Source: Flavobacterium bernardetii (lineage in GTDB: Bacteria > Bacteroidota > Bacteroidia > Flavobacteriales > Flavobacteriaceae). From it: a stretch of DNA of 64,000 nucleotides. Both the position numbers and the translations under genes were made by a program. Below the pieces are notes generated by a model that was not told where the DNA came from, did not search any database, and saw nothing but the letters and a program-made list of their open reading frames with translations. Below, piece by piece: positions 15,993-25,043 of the stretch. The stretch spans positions 62,001 to 126,000 of the forward strand of contig NZ_JAANOQ010000003.1 of NCBI RefSeq assembly GCF_011305415.1, written 5' to 3'. How positions within the stretch are numbered: position 1 is the stretch's first letter; the number at the start of each line of letters is the position of its first letter.

Positions 15993-16446
15993 AATCATTT
16001 CTTTATTTGTCACACTGAGCGGAGTCGAAGTGTGGGCGTGCCCTTTCAGGTCGGGCTATCCGTTACAATCTTTTTTATTCTTGCTCAATTGTCACACTGA
16101 GCGGAGTCGAAGTGCTATACACTACTATAAAAAAGGATTTCCACTACTATCCCTCACGCAAATCGGATGCAAAATTACGTATTTTTTATATAAGGAGCAA
16201 TAGCTTGCCATGAAGACGCAAAGGTTCATTTTGCCACGAAGACACAAAGGCGCAAAGTTTTATTCTTTTTCATGCAAAAACGCAGAGGCACAGAGCAAAT
16301 TTGGGTTGATTTTTTATCAATTAGTGTGTTTTTATTTTTACTGTTTTTACACACTGCTAATATCAACCGATAAAATTAAGGTTAAACTTAGCGGCTCTGC
16401 GTCTTTGCGTGCAAAAAATAATATTACATTTTCTTTTCCAAAAAAG
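15993..16446. repeat. Repeat-filled intergenic region upstream of mtaB and rpmE2
   Basis: The 590-bp gap between mtaB and rpmE2 holds no convincing gene. Two direct copies of a 25-bp repeat beginning TGTCACACTGAGC lie at 16008-16032 and 16090-16114. At 16205-16300 there are several runs of acgcaaagg and cacgaagacacaaaggcgca type. At 16270-16420 an inverted relationship links gcaaaaacgcagaggcacag with ctctgcgtctttgcgtgc. An ORF at 16210-16485 exists only because it crosses these repeats. Confidence 0.75.
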
Positions 16447-16447
16447 T

Positions 16448-16478
16448 TTGTAGGTTTAATATATATACTTATATTTGC
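16448..16478 (+). promoter_or_regulatory. Promoter of rpmE2 (TTTG - 19 nt - TATATTTG)
   Basis: A -33 box TTTG at 16448-16451 and a -7 box TATATTTG at 16471-16478 are separated by 19 nt, which fits the Bacteroidetes sigma-A consensus. Transcription should begin near 16484, leaving a leader of about 100 nt before rpmE2. It is the best-formed promoter in the window. Confidence 0.85.
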
Positions 16479-16582
16479 ACCCTGAAATAAAAACAAAATT
16501 AACAAAAGGTTATAAGGCGTTTACACCTTTTTAGTAAAAAGCCGCGAAACAAATTATAATCATACATTTAAAGATTTACAAA

Positions 16583-16837
16583 ATGAGAAAAGGAATTCAC
16601 CCAGAAAATTACAGATTAGTCGCTTTTAAAGACATGTCTAACGATGACGTATTCATCACAAAATCAACTGTTGAAACTAAAGAAACTATCACTCACGAAG
16701 GTGTTGAGTATCCAGTTTTCAAAATGGAGATTTCTAGAACGTCTCACCCTTTTTACACAGGTAAATCTAAACTTATTGATACTGCAGGTCGTATTGATAA
16801 ATTCAAAACTAAATACGCTAAATTCGATAAAAAATAA
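16583..16837 (+). CDS. rpmE2: 50S ribosomal protein L31 type B
   Basis: This 84-residue protein starts MRKGIHPENYRLVAFKDMSN and contains TRSTV-type and SRTSHPFYTGKSKLIDTAGRIDKFK segments typical of the zinc-free (C-minus, type B) L31. The CxxC pairs of type A L31 are absent. It binds the large ribosomal subunit at the central protuberance. It has its own promoter and a terminator 24 bp downstream, so it is monocistronic. The leader of about 100 nt may carry translational control, but no known structure is recognisable. Confidence 0.97.
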   Translation: MRKGIHPENYRLVAFKDMSNDDVFITKSTVETKETITHEGVEYPVFKMEISRTSHPFYTGKSKLIDTAGRIDKFKTKYAKFDKK

Positions 16838-16860
16838 TATCAAATTTATCTATCATACAA

Positions 16861-16888
16861 AACCTCGAATTTATTCGGGGTTTTTTTA
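16861..16888 (+). terminator. Terminator of rpmE2
   Basis: The stem cctcgaa / ttcgggg (one G-T pair) is followed by seven T. Confidence 0.85.
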
Positions 16889-16955
16889 TATATATTATTT
16901 TTATTTCTTTAATTTTGGAATCACCAAATAGTAAGGACAAAATACGATAATTAGA

Positions 16956-16973
16956 GACAAGTCGCGACTTGTC
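16956..16973. repeat. 18-bp perfect palindrome gacaagtcg/cgacttgtc
   Basis: The palindrome lies 25 bp before the GlmU-like start codon. From memory, gacaagtcgcgacttgtc is a common dispersed repeat in Flavobacteria. An operator role cannot be excluded because of its position. Confidence 0.7.
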
Positions 16974-16998
16974 CCTACAAATTATAAAAAATCACAAT

Positions 16999-18171
16999 AT
17001 GAATTATATTTTATTTGATGGCCCACATCGTAACGCTTTATTGCCATTTACTTTCACCAGACCTGTTGCCGATATTCGTGTAGGGATTTTAACCATTCGT
17101 GAAAAATGGGAAAAATATTTAGGTTATACAACTACTACCATTACCGAAGAATATTTGTCAGACAAATGGCCAATGGTAGAAATGGAAAACAACGTGATGA
17201 TTAGTGCTTCTTTTTTACCCAATGATATTTTGGTAGAAATGGTAAAGAATTTAGAGTTAAATCAAGCTATTTTTCAAGACGAAGAAGTGGTAGCGTTTTA
17301 TGCTAAAGAAGGAGAAGAAGTCGATTTTGATTCTTTTGAAGTGATAGAATTCACCAACGAATGCATTAAAATAGAAAACACTTGGGATATTTTCCAAAAA
17401 AATGACGTAGCCATTCGTGAAGATTTCGAATTGCTAACAGAAGATAGATATTCACAACCGATTCCTAAATCGGTCAACGTATTGTCACCAGAACATATTT
17501 TTATAGAAGAAGGTGCGAAATTAGAATTCGTGACTTTAAACGCATCAACAGGACCTATTTATATCGGTAAAAATGCTGAAATTATGGAAGGGTCTGTGAT
17601 TCGCGGACCTTTTGCTTTGTGCGAATCGGGTAGGGTGAAACTAGCAACTAAAGTATATGGCGCTACTACGGTTGGACCACATTCTGTAATTGGTGGTGAA
17701 GTGAATAATTCGGTTTTATTCGCGTATTCTAATAAAGGTCATGATGGGTTTTTAGGTAATGCCGTTTTAGGAGAATGGTGTAATATTGGAGCCGATAGTA
17801 ACAATAGTAACCTAAAAAACAACTACGAAGAAGTAAAATTATGGAGCTACGAAACGGAAAATTTCGCTAAAACAGGCTTACAATTTTGCGGATTAATGAT
17901 GGGTGATCATAGTAAATGTGGTATCAACACGATGTTTAATACTGGAACAGTTGTTGGTGTAAGTACGAATATTTTTGGAGCAGGATTTCCAAGAAATTTT
18001 GTGCCTAGCTTCAGTTGGGGCGGTGCAAGCGGATTTACAACGTATTTAACTAAAAAAGCTTTTGATACGGCTAAAATTGTAATGGCAAGAAGAAATGTAG
18101 AGTTCTCTGAAGAAGATGCTAAAATTTTAGAGCATGTTTTTGAAGAAACTAAAAAATATAGAAAAGAATAA
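16999..18171 (+). CDS. GlmU-like putative sugar nucleotidyltransferase / acetyltransferase
   Basis: The protein has 390 residues. The N-terminus MNYILFDGPHRNALLPFTFTRPVADIRVGI is a variant nucleotidyltransferase domain. The C-terminal half carries hexapeptide left-handed beta-helix repeats (IYIGKNAEIMEGSVIRGPFAL, TTVGPHSVIGGEVNNSVLF, GFLGNAVLGEWCNIGADS). It is the Bacteroidetes alternative to GlmU, expected to act in UDP-GlcNAc synthesis in the cytoplasm. The ATG at 16999 is the first methionine. A frame starting at TTG 16969 is rejected because it runs through a palindrome. The next gene overlaps its stop by one base (TAATG), so the two are co-transcribed. Confidence 0.9.
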   Translation: MNYILFDGPHRNALLPFTFTRPVADIRVGILTIREKWEKYLGYTTTTITEEYLSDKWPMVEMENNVMISASFLPNDILVEMVKNLELNQAIFQDEEVVAFYAKEGEEVDFDSFEVIEFTNECIKIENTWDIFQKNDVAIREDFELLTEDRYSQPIPKSVNVLSPEHIFIEEGAKLEFVTLNASTGPIYIGKNAEIMEGSVIRGPFALCESGRVKLATKVYGATTVGPHSVIGGEVNNSVLFAYSNKGHDGFLGNAVLGEWCNIGADSNNSNLKNNYEEVKLWSYETENFAKTGLQFCGLMMGDHSKCGINTMFNTGTVVGVSTNIFGAGFPRNFVPSFSWGGASGFTTYLTKKAFDTAKIVMARRNVEFSEEDAKILEHVFEETKKYRKE

Positions 18172-18497
18172 TGGAGTTATTATCAAGTCTAATTGTTATT
18201 TTTTTAGTTTTTGCTTTTTATATTTATAAGATTTCCTATTTTTATGATTTCAGATATATTGGAAATGTAATACGTTTTTTAGTTTTTTATTTTATACTAG
18301 TAAACATTGTAGGTTATGTTTTTAAGTATTTTTCTGAAGATTTATTTGAGAATAATGTGATTTTTTCTCTAACAATTTTTATTTTGTGTCTAATTACGTC
18401 AATTTTGTATAGAGCTTATTTGATTAAAAAATTTGGAAATGAAGAACGATTCGCCAACTTAGAAGAGATAGAAGATATTGGTGATTTAAAAGAATAA
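18171..18497 (+). CDS. Small membrane protein (108 residues)
   Basis: Two to three hydrophobic segments are visible (LLSSLIVIFLVFAFYIYKI, FLVFYFILVNIVGYVF, VIFSLTIFILCLITSIL), followed by an acidic tail ending EEIEDIGDLKE. The start codon overlaps the stop of the GlmU-like gene. The next gene begins 3 bp after the stop and encodes a similarly sized membrane protein with a related tail (LTEIEAIGTSNE), so the two may interact or be distant duplicates. No family is recognised. Confidence 0.7.
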   Translation: MELLSSLIVIFLVFAFYIYKISYFYDFRYIGNVIRFLVFYFILVNIVGYVFKYFSEDLFENNVIFSLTIFILCLITSILYRAYLIKKFGNEERFANLEEIEDIGDLKE

Positions 18498-18500
18498 AAT

Positions 18501-18824
18501 ATGTTTGGAATTATATTAATTTATTGGGTTGGAAAATATTTTTACCAATTAGCAATCGAATTTAATAAAAGTAAATGGGGATTTGCTGTTTTAGGATTAG
18601 CAACATATTATGGAAGTCAATTGATAGTTGGTTTTATTTTAGCAGTTTTAAATGAGATTTTCATTTTAGGACTAGACTTTGAAGGTGTAGGGATCAATTT
18701 ATTAGGTATTCCTGTTGGTGCTGCTTCCTGTTATTTTTTATATAATTTTTTAGAGAAGAAATGGAAAAGAGAATATGTAAATCCTTTAACAGAAATTGAG
18801 GCTATTGGAACTTCAAATGAGTAA
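18501..18824 (+). CDS. Small membrane protein (107 residues)
   Basis: Hydrophobic segments occur at the N-terminus (MFGIILIYWVGKYFYQLA), in WGFAVLGLATYYGSQLIVGFILAVL, and around IPVGAASCYFLYNFL. A short charged tail follows. It is the third gene of the GlmU-like operon, 3 bp after the preceding gene, and ends before a terminator at 18841. Function unknown. Confidence 0.7.
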   Translation: MFGIILIYWVGKYFYQLAIEFNKSKWGFAVLGLATYYGSQLIVGFILAVLNEIFILGLDFEGVGINLLGIPVGAASCYFLYNFLEKKWKREYVNPLTEIEAIGTSNE

Positions 18825-18840
18825 AACGAAAGTATAAATT

Positions 18841-18888
18841 AAAACCGCAGATTCAAAGATTATTACACCTTGAATTTGCGGTTTTTTA
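18841..18888. terminator. Bidirectional terminator
   Basis: The stem aaaccgcagattcaa / ttgaatttgcggttt is followed by T-runs on both sides. It separates the GlmU-like operon from the convergent membrane-protein gene. Confidence 0.85.
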
Positions 18889-18923
18889 TTTTTAAACCAA
18901 CTAATTCTACAAATTAGTGCCTT

Positions 18924-19790
18924 CTAAGAAATAGTTTTAAAATGTTTTTTAGTTTCTTTCTTATAATTAATTGCTATTAACAGAAATAAAGGGAAAAGTC
19001 CATGACATAATCTTACTATGGTTTCATGGGTGAATGTTTTTAAAACATCGTATAAAAAGTCATAATTCCAACTAGCAATAATTCGAGCAAAAGCAGTTAA
19101 TAATCCCCAAATTATACAATAATATAAAACCGGTTTTAAGGTGCTTTTTATAAATATAAACGGTAATACCAAAAAGTCTATAAAGCCAAAAACTTTAAGA
19201 TAAATTCTAGCATCAGTTTCATCAAAAGTTTTAATAATATTTAAAGTCATATCTACAAATCGACCAGGTACAGCGTAATATCCGAAAGCATATAAACCAT
19301 GACAGAAAAATGTTGAAGCGATTATGAATTTTGAAAAGAAATAAAATCTACTTTCGTTATAATATTTTGAATAATAATAAAGCAATAAAATAGATATTCC
19401 TATTTGAATGGCGTGTTCAAAAAACATACCTAATTGATAAAAAGCCTCTTTAGTTAACACAAAAAACATAATAAATTGCCAAAATGAAATAAAAATGATT
19501 GGATATTTTAGTTTGTTATAGTTGTTTTTATTGATAAAATATACACAAATTGATGCTATAATAAAAAACACTCCAATGGTTCGTATAAAAAACTGAATTT
19601 TATAATCATACATAGGAGAAACAAAATCTTCCCATTTAATTTTGCAGGTATTTTCAATAAAATTTCTTGAATAGCCTTCACTCCAAATAATTGTCCTGTA
19701 AGAAACATCTAATACAATATGTTGGTAAGCTCTAGATAAAAAAGTAAGAATTATTATTATTTTTAAGAAGTATGCATTTTTTTGAGTCAT
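18924..19790 (-). CDS. Multispanning membrane protein (288 residues)
   Basis: Seven or more hydrophobic segments are seen, for example FLKIIIILTFLSRAYQHIVL, IGVFFIIASICVYFI, YPIIFISFWQFIMFFVL, and a last one near LCHGLFPLFLLIAINY. Histidines lie within or near the segments (YQHIV, FEHAIQ, CHGLYAF, LCHGLF). No family is recognised; the layout vaguely recalls DoxX-like or methylamine-utilisation-type membrane proteins. The ATG at 19790 was chosen over a TTG five codons upstream. It is convergent with the preceding operon. Confidence 0.65.
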   Translation of the reverse strand: MTQKNAYFLKIIIILTFLSRAYQHIVLDVSYRTIIWSEGYSRNFIENTCKIKWEDFVSPMYDYKIQFFIRTIGVFFIIASICVYFINKNNYNKLKYPIIFISFWQFIMFFVLTKEAFYQLGMFFEHAIQIGISILLLYYYSKYYNESRFYFFSKFIIASTFFCHGLYAFGYYAVPGRFVDMTLNIIKTFDETDARIYLKVFGFIDFLVLPFIFIKSTLKPVLYYCIIWGLLTAFARIIASWNYDFLYDVLKTFTHETIVRLCHGLFPLFLLIAINYKKETKKHFKTIS

Positions 19791-19966
19791 GTTTTTTTTT
19801 TTCAAATATTGATTTTTTTTTCAACTTTAAAAAATATATGATTAAAATTAATAATAAGTTAACAAGTCTTATACTTATAATTTGATACAGTTTTTATATT
19901 TTAATTTGACTTGTAACGTTGTGAATATTTATTTTAACATTTATTAACTTTATATTAATATGTTAA

Positions 19967-19999
19967 TTGTTAATAACTTGACACAAAATTTTAGTTTTG
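19967..19999 (+). promoter_or_regulatory. Promoter of the secreted phosphatase-like gene
   Basis: A TTG at 19967-19969 and a -7 box TAGTTTTG at 19992-19999 are spaced by 22 nt. The 230-bp upstream gap is otherwise very AT-rich (poly-A/T) with nothing else recognisable. The start codon lies 38 bp after the box. Confidence 0.65.
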
Positions 20000-20037
20000 T
20001 CTGATAAACAAACAACCAACTTATATATTGTATTATC

Positions 20038-23000
20038 ATGAAAAAAATATTTACTTTTTTGTATTTATTAGGTTCTTTATTTGTCTTTTCTAATACAGAC
20101 AAATATAGATTAATTTTAACTTCGGATCCAAGTACAACTATTACAATTGCATGGAATCAAGTATCAAGCAATAATCCAGTTGTTAGATATGGAACAACAG
20201 ATTTTGGTACAACATGGGCGTCTTATCCAAACTCTAAAACAGCTGATAGAGTAGTTGCGTATAGAGGGATGAATAATCATTTTGCTAGAATTACTGGTTT
20301 AACTCCAAATACAGCTTATTATTTTGTAATTAAAGATGATGCTGGAACTAGTATTAGAATGTGGTTTAAAACCTGCCCTAATGATTTAAGTCGTTTGTCA
20401 TTTATTGCTGGTGGTGATTCAAGAAACAATAGATCGCCACGTCAAAATGCAAATACTTTAGTTTCTAAATTAAAACCACATGCTGTTTTTTTTGGAGGTG
20501 ATATGATTGATGTTGATAACAATACACAATGGATTGAATGGTTTGATGATTGGCAATTAACTAGAGCTACAGATGGAAGAATGTTTCCGATTGTTCCAGC
20601 AAGAGGAAATCATGAGGCTGCTAATACAATAAATAGCTTATTTGATATACCTCTAGTAGAATACTATGCTTTAACTTTTGGTAATAATTTATATAGAGCT
20701 TATACCTTAAACTCTGAAATTGCTGTTTCTGCAACTTCAGCTCAATCAGTTTGGTTGTACAATGATTTTGCTGCCAATACGGGTGCTATATGGAAAGGTG
20801 CTCAATTTCATACACCTTTTAGACCACATCAATCTGCAAAAGCAGATAATTTAGATTTGCAAACGGCATGGGCGCAATCTTTTTATGATAATAATGTCAA
20901 ATTAGTTATAGATTGTGATTCACATTGTGTGAAGTCAACATGGCCTTTAAGACCAAGTACAGCTCCAGGAAATGTGGATGGTTTTGTAAGAGATGATGTA
21001 AACGGAACTGTGTTTGTTGGAGAAGGTTGTTGGGGAGCTCCATTACGTCCTGCAGATGATAATAGAACTTGGACAAGAAATTCTGGTTCTTTTAATGAAT
21101 TTAAATTAATTTTTGTAGATCAAAATAAGATAGAGATACGTACAATTAATGTGGGTTCTGTTGCAGCAGATATTGCAACAGTTGGTGTAGTTTCAAATAC
21201 AGACCCATTTACTTTACCAGCAAATTTAAATGTATGGAATCCTTCAAATGGATCGGTAATTGTAATAAATAAAGCTGTTGTTACTCCAGCTCCTCAAATT
21301 GAATTAAGCACTATCAGTACTTTTACTTGTTATGAATCTGGTAATAATATTACGAATGGAATTACTTTTGCAAATAACGGTAGTACGATAACTAGTGTTG
21401 GCTTTTATTTAGATAATGTATTAATTGGTACAGATACAACAGCTCCATTTGAATTAACTCAAAACTATACTTTTGGTTCACATCAATTAGTTATGGTTGC
21501 TACAGGAATTGATGGTCAAACGGATTCAGTTGTTAAAAACTTTTTTGTAGGATTTTCAACTCAAACTTTATCTTTTCCAATTGTTGTTGGAGATGATGAT
21601 GTAGAAGAACATGGTTCAACTGGTGAATTTTATACAAATAGTTCTGACATTGAAATGGTTTATGATGTTACACCATCTGTTAATTATCAGAAAGTAGGAT
21701 TACGTTTTTCAAGTATAAGAATCCCACAAGGTGCAGTAATTAATAGTGCTTATATTCAGTTTACTGCTGATGAAGTTAATACAGCAGCAGCAAGTTTAAA
21801 TTTTCAAATAGAAAATAGTCAAGATGCCGAACCTTACGTAGAAAGTGTATTGTATGGACTTTCCGGACGAGATTATTTTCCAGATAAAATCAATTGGGTT
21901 CCACCAGCATGGAATACTATAGATGAAGCAGGAGTTAATCAAAGAAGTCCAGAATTAAGGACATTACTTCAAAAAGTAGTGGATAATAACGATTGGGAAG
22001 AAAATAATGCTGTGGGTATAATGATTACTGGAACTGGAGCTAGTTTAACAAACACTGCAGCAAAAAGAGTAGCTGATGCTTATGAAGGTGGTGCTACAAA
22101 AGCTTCAAAATTAGTAGTTAATTTTACTTATGCTTGTTGTGGTGCTTTAACTACAAATTGGAATGGATCAGCTTGGTCAAATGGAGTGCCTAACAAAATT
22201 TATGAAGCTAACTTTACAGGGAACTACAACGCTACTTCAGATATTGAAGCATGCAGTGTCAATGTTTTGAATAATGCAATTGTTACTGTAAATTCAGGAA
22301 ATACATTAACTGTTAAAAATGATATTAGTGTTGCTCCAGGTTCTAATTTAACTATAAACAATAATGCGGCTTTAGTCCAAATTAATTCAATTTCAAGTAA
22401 TTTTGGTGATATAATAGTCAAAAGAAACTCAGCCCCAATGGTCCGGTTAGATTATACCGCTTGGTCTTCTCCGGTTACTGGTCAACAGTTAAAAGCGTTT
22501 TCACCATCCACTTTGGATAATCGTTTTTATCAATATTTGTTTACAGGAACAAATACTGCAACAGCATTTCAAGCAATAAATCCGTTAACTAATTTTGTTC
22601 CAAGTAAAGGATATTTGATTCGTGCAGCAAATGATTGGCCTACAACATTAACTTCATTTTTAAGCTCATTTACAGGTAATCCAAATAATGGAGGTTATAC
22701 TCAAAACATTGGTATAGGTTATAATTTAGTTGGAAATCCGTACGCTTCACCTATCTCTGTGGATACTTTTTTTGAAGAAAATCCAACTATTAGCACGGTT
22801 TATTTTTGGAATCATAATGTAGCGGCAGTTGGTGGTTTGTATCCTCAAAATAATTATTCTTACAGAAATAGATTAGGTGGTGTAGCTGCTGCTTCTGGTG
22901 GTGCTGTACCTAATGCTTATATTCAAACTGCACAAGGTTTTTATGTAAATTCGTCAGTTGCAACAACAGCTAATTTTAGTAATAAACAAAGAGTTAAAGC

Positions 23001-23724
23001 AGTTAATTCTACTCAGTTTTTTAAACAAAATAATGTAGTAAATAGTTCTAATGAAATTGAAAAGCATATTTTTAGATTGAATTTAAATGATAGTCAAAAT
23101 GCTTATAATCAAATATTAGTTGGTTATTCAAATGAATCTACAAACGGAATTGATACTGGAATAGATGCAAAAGCATTAGATAATTCTCAAACTTATTTAT
23201 ATTCTGTTTTGGATACTTCTGATTTAATTATTCAAGGTCGTTCCATACCTTTTGTTGCTGAAGATATTGTACCATTAGGATTAAAAATTAATACTGCAGG
23301 AAATTATTCTATTTCATTTGATTCTTTTGAAGGAATTTTTGCGAATCAAGAAATTTATTTAAAAGATAAATTAAACAATGTAGTTCATGATATTAAGTTA
23401 AGTCCTTATAACTTTAACTCAAATGAAGGAACATTTAATGATAGATTTGAAATTGTTTATGAAAATTCAACACTAAGTAATGATACTTTTAATTTTGAAA
23501 ATGTGCAAGTGTATTCAAACAATAAAGTAATTACAGCTTTATCTCCAAATGAATTGTTAAATGATATTTTTATCTATAATGTTCAAGGGCAATTAATATA
23601 TTCTAAAAAAGATATTAATGAAAATCAGTTTATAGTGAGTAACTTAAATGTTCAAAATCAGATTTTACTTATTACGATTAAAACCAATTTAAATAAAGAA
23701 AAGACTTTTAAAGTGATTTATTAA
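20038..23724 (+). CDS. Secreted purple-acid-phosphatase-like metallophosphoesterase with T9SS tail
   Basis: This multidomain protein of 1228 residues has a signal peptide. An N-terminal fibronectin-III-like domain (to about 115) precedes a calcineurin-type metallophosphoesterase with GGDS (D127), GGDMID (D155), RGNHE (191-193) and DCDSHCVKS (H296). A Cys-containing Ig-like module follows at about 420-510, then a beta-sandwich around 520-700 reminiscent of DNRLRE/CBM96 domains, a TNWNGSAWSNGVPN segment common in Flavobacteria surface proteins, and a C-terminal type IX-like sorting tail ending FIYNVQGQLIYSK ... TFKVIY. It is probably a surface or secreted phosphomonoesterase or diesterase. The metal-ligand histidine of the usual GHxH motif is not obvious, so activity is not certain. 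Confidence 0.85.
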   Translation: MKKIFTFLYLLGSLFVFSNTDKYRLILTSDPSTTITIAWNQVSSNNPVVRYGTTDFGTTWASYPNSKTADRVVAYRGMNNHFARITGLTPNTAYYFVIKDDAGTSIRMWFKTCPNDLSRLSFIAGGDSRNNRSPRQNANTLVSKLKPHAVFFGGDMIDVDNNTQWIEWFDDWQLTRATDGRMFPIVPARGNHEAANTINSLFDIPLVEYYALTFGNNLYRAYTLNSEIAVSATSAQSVWLYNDFAANTGAIWKGAQFHTPFRPHQSAKADNLDLQTAWAQSFYDNNVKLVIDCDSHCVKSTWPLRPSTAPGNVDGFVRDDVNGTVFVGEGCWGAPLRPADDNRTWTRNSGSFNEFKLIFVDQNKIEIRTINVGSVAADIATVGVVSNTDPFTLPANLNVWNPSNGSVIVINKAVVTPAPQIELSTISTFTCYESGNNITNGITFANNGSTITSVGFYLDNVLIGTDTTAPFELTQNYTFGSHQLVMVATGIDGQTDSVVKNFFVGFSTQTLSFPIVVGDDDVEEHGSTGEFYTNSSDIEMVYDVTPSVNYQKVGLRFSSIRIPQGAVINSAYIQFTADEVNTAAASLNFQIENSQDAEPYVESVLYGLSGRDYFPDKINWVPPAWNTIDEAGVNQRSPELRTLLQKVVDNNDWEENNAVGIMITGTGASLTNTAAKRVADAYEGGATKASKLVVNFTYACCGALTTNWNGSAWSNGVPNKIYEANFTGNYNATSDIEACSVNVLNNAIVTVNSGNTLTVKNDISVAPGSNLTINNNAALVQINSISSNFGDIIVKRNSAPMVRLDYTAWSSPVTGQQLKAFSPSTLDNRFYQYLFTGTNTATAFQAINPLTNFVPSKGYLIRAANDWPTTLTSFLSSFTGNPNNGGYTQNIGIGYNLVGNPYASPISVDTFFEENPTISTVYFWNHNVAAVGGLYPQNNYSYRNRLGGVAAASGGAVPNAYIQTAQGFYVNSSVATTANFSNKQRVKAVNSTQFFKQNNVVNSSNEIEKHIFRLNLNDSQNAYNQILVGYSNESTNGIDTGIDAKALDNSQTYLYSVLDTSDLIIQGRSIPFVAEDIVPLGLKINTAGNYSISFDSFEGIFANQEIYLKDKLNNVVHDIKLSPYNFNSNEGTFNDRFEIVYENSTLSNDTFNFENVQVYSNNKVITALSPNELLNDIFIYNVQGQLIYSKKDINENQFIVSNLNVQNQILLITIKTNLNKEKTFKVIY

Positions 23725-23745
23725 ATATATTACATTTATTAAAGA

Positions 23746-23777
23746 AAAAGCCCGATGTTGAATCGGGCTTTTTTTTG
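23746..23777. terminator. Bidirectional terminator
   Basis: The stem aaagcccgat / atcgggcttt has a short loop and a T tract. It lies between the phosphatase-like gene and the convergent SRPBCC gene. Confidence 0.9.
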
Positions 23778-23778
23778 T

Positions 23779-24216
23779 TTAATTTTCGCTTAAATTTTTA
23801 ATCAATTCAATGGCTTTTGGCATGCTTTCATTGAAAAAACCAACATAAGTTTCTAACGCATCAATGCTGACAGTTAGTTGAGTTTGGTTGTTTTCTTCGC
23901 TTAATTCGTATGTTTCTTTCGAATTACACCATAATCGGGTTTCTTCGTCCAAAGGCATTTCTTTATATTCTTTAATGTTTCCAATATGTCGAAATGACAT
24001 CAGTTGATTGGCGATTTTCTTTTCAATTACACTATACATTCCATCGCCATTTGGAGCTAAAAAATGTACAGCATCTCCTTCGTTCCAATTGCTTACCGCA
24101 TAAGAACCTTCACAAAAAGCAGTTGTCCATTTTCTGTATGTGGCATCGTCCCACAAAACACGCCAAACTTTACTAGCAGGTGCGTTGATATCTACTGTGA
24201 ATTTTAGTGTTGTCAT
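23779..24216 (-). CDS. SRPBCC-family protein (AHSA1-like), second copy
   Basis: The protein has 145 residues starting MTTLKFTVDINAPASKVWRVLWDDATYRKW, the usual opening of START/Bet-v1-like AHSA1 domains. HFLAPNGDGMYSVIEKKIANQLMSFRHIG follows, then a C-terminal helix. Such proteins bind hydrophobic ligands; none is specified. The ATG at 24216 sits 1 bp after the stop of the neighbouring SRPBCC gene, so the two are translationally coupled. Confidence 0.85.
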   Translation of the reverse strand: MTTLKFTVDINAPASKVWRVLWDDATYRKWTTAFCEGSYAVSNWNEGDAVHFLAPNGDGMYSVIEKKIANQLMSFRHIGNIKEYKEMPLDEETRLWCNSKETYELSEENNQTQLTVSIDALETYVGFFNESMPKAIELIKNLSEN

Positions 24217-24217
24217 A

Positions 24218-24625
24218 TTAATTTGACTCAATATATTTTTTAAAATTATTCAAAATCATTTGCCAGCCTGTTTGTTGTAATTCTTCTGAATTCTCTGTTT
24301 CTGGATCAAATTTTTCAATAATTTCAATACCTTCTTCTGTTTCCTGAAAAGTGATGTGAATTTTTCTATCGTCAGCTAAAACGTAACTTATTTTAGATAA
24401 AGGTTCAATTTCTGTATAAATTCCAGTAAAATCGAAGCTCATTTCGCCATTTTTAGCTGCCATAGTATAAGTGAAAGATTTCCCAACTTCTAAATCGTTT
24501 TCTGCTTTCGGACAATGCCAATCGTCTCCAGCATAATTCCAATTCATTACGTGTTTTGGGTTAGTGAAATAGTCCCAAACTTCTTCTGTTGTTTTGTTTT
24601 TGATAGTTGTGTTTACAGTAATCAT
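24218..24625 (-). CDS. SRPBCC-family protein (AHSA1-like), first copy
   Basis: The protein has 135 residues with MITVNTTIKNKTTEEVWDYFTNPKHVMNWNYAGDDWHCP, then GEMSFDFTGIYTEIEPLSKISYVL and a terminal helix beginning QQTGWQMILNNFKKYI. The AHSA1 pattern is clear. The gene overlaps the upstream DUF1801 gene by 4 bp (ATGA) and is followed at once by another SRPBCC gene, so this is a three-gene unit of small cytoplasmic proteins. Confidence 0.88.
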   Translation of the reverse strand: MITVNTTIKNKTTEEVWDYFTNPKHVMNWNYAGDDWHCPKAENDLEVGKSFTYTMAAKNGEMSFDFTGIYTEIEPLSKISYVLADDRKIHITFQETEEGIEIIEKFDPETENSEELQQTGWQMILNNFKKYIESN

Positions 24626-25002
24626 TTTTTCTTATTTTTTATAATAGATAGTTTTACGTTTTCTTCGACTCTAAATTTAGTGATTTTTTCAATTAAATCG
24701 TAAGGAATAGGTTCTGAAAATTGAAACTGAATGGTGCCTTTTGAAAATGTATAATCATTTAATTCGTCTTGAAAGTTTTCTATACCAGAAGCACCAGGAT
24801 AAAATCCAATATGATTTTTAAAATTGGCAAAATGCACCAAATTACCATATAATTTAAAGGTTGGAATAGCATAACTGATGGCTTCAGTAGCTTCTGGTGC
24901 TACTTTTTTTATGGTTGCTCTAACTTTTTCTAACAGCACAGCAATTTCTTTGGGTTGCGCTGCAATGTATTCGTCTATAGTTTTAAAATCGTTTTTAATC
25001 AT
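24622..25002 (-). CDS. DUF1801 protein (YdhG/iron-chaperone-like)
   Basis: The protein has 126 residues, opening DEYIAAQPKEIAVLLEKVR and containing ATEAISYAIPTFKLYGNLVHFANFKNHIGFYPG and the FSKGTIQFQFSEPIP block typical of DUF1801. Members have been linked to iron or frataxin-like roles, with weak evidence. It heads the three-gene unit with two SRPBCC proteins (overlap 4 bp). No signal peptide. Confidence 0.88.
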   Translation of the reverse strand: MIKNDFKTIDEYIAAQPKEIAVLLEKVRATIKKVAPEATEAISYAIPTFKLYGNLVHFANFKNHIGFYPGASGIENFQDELNDYTFSKGTIQFQFSEPIPYDLIEKITKFRVEENVKLSIIKNKKK

Positions 25003-25043
25003 ACTTTCTATTTTCTAACAATTCTAATTTTCAAATATTTTTA

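Noticed and set aside
16210-16485. ORF of 91 codons between mtaB and rpmE2
   Set aside because: It spans repeat-derived DNA (cgcaaag runs) and the rpmE2 promoter; composition is not coding-like.
16479-16582. Riboswitch or ribosomal-protein leader upstream of rpmE2
   Set aside because: The 100-nt leader has no structure I can match to a known ribosomal-protein leader, so only a promoter was listed.
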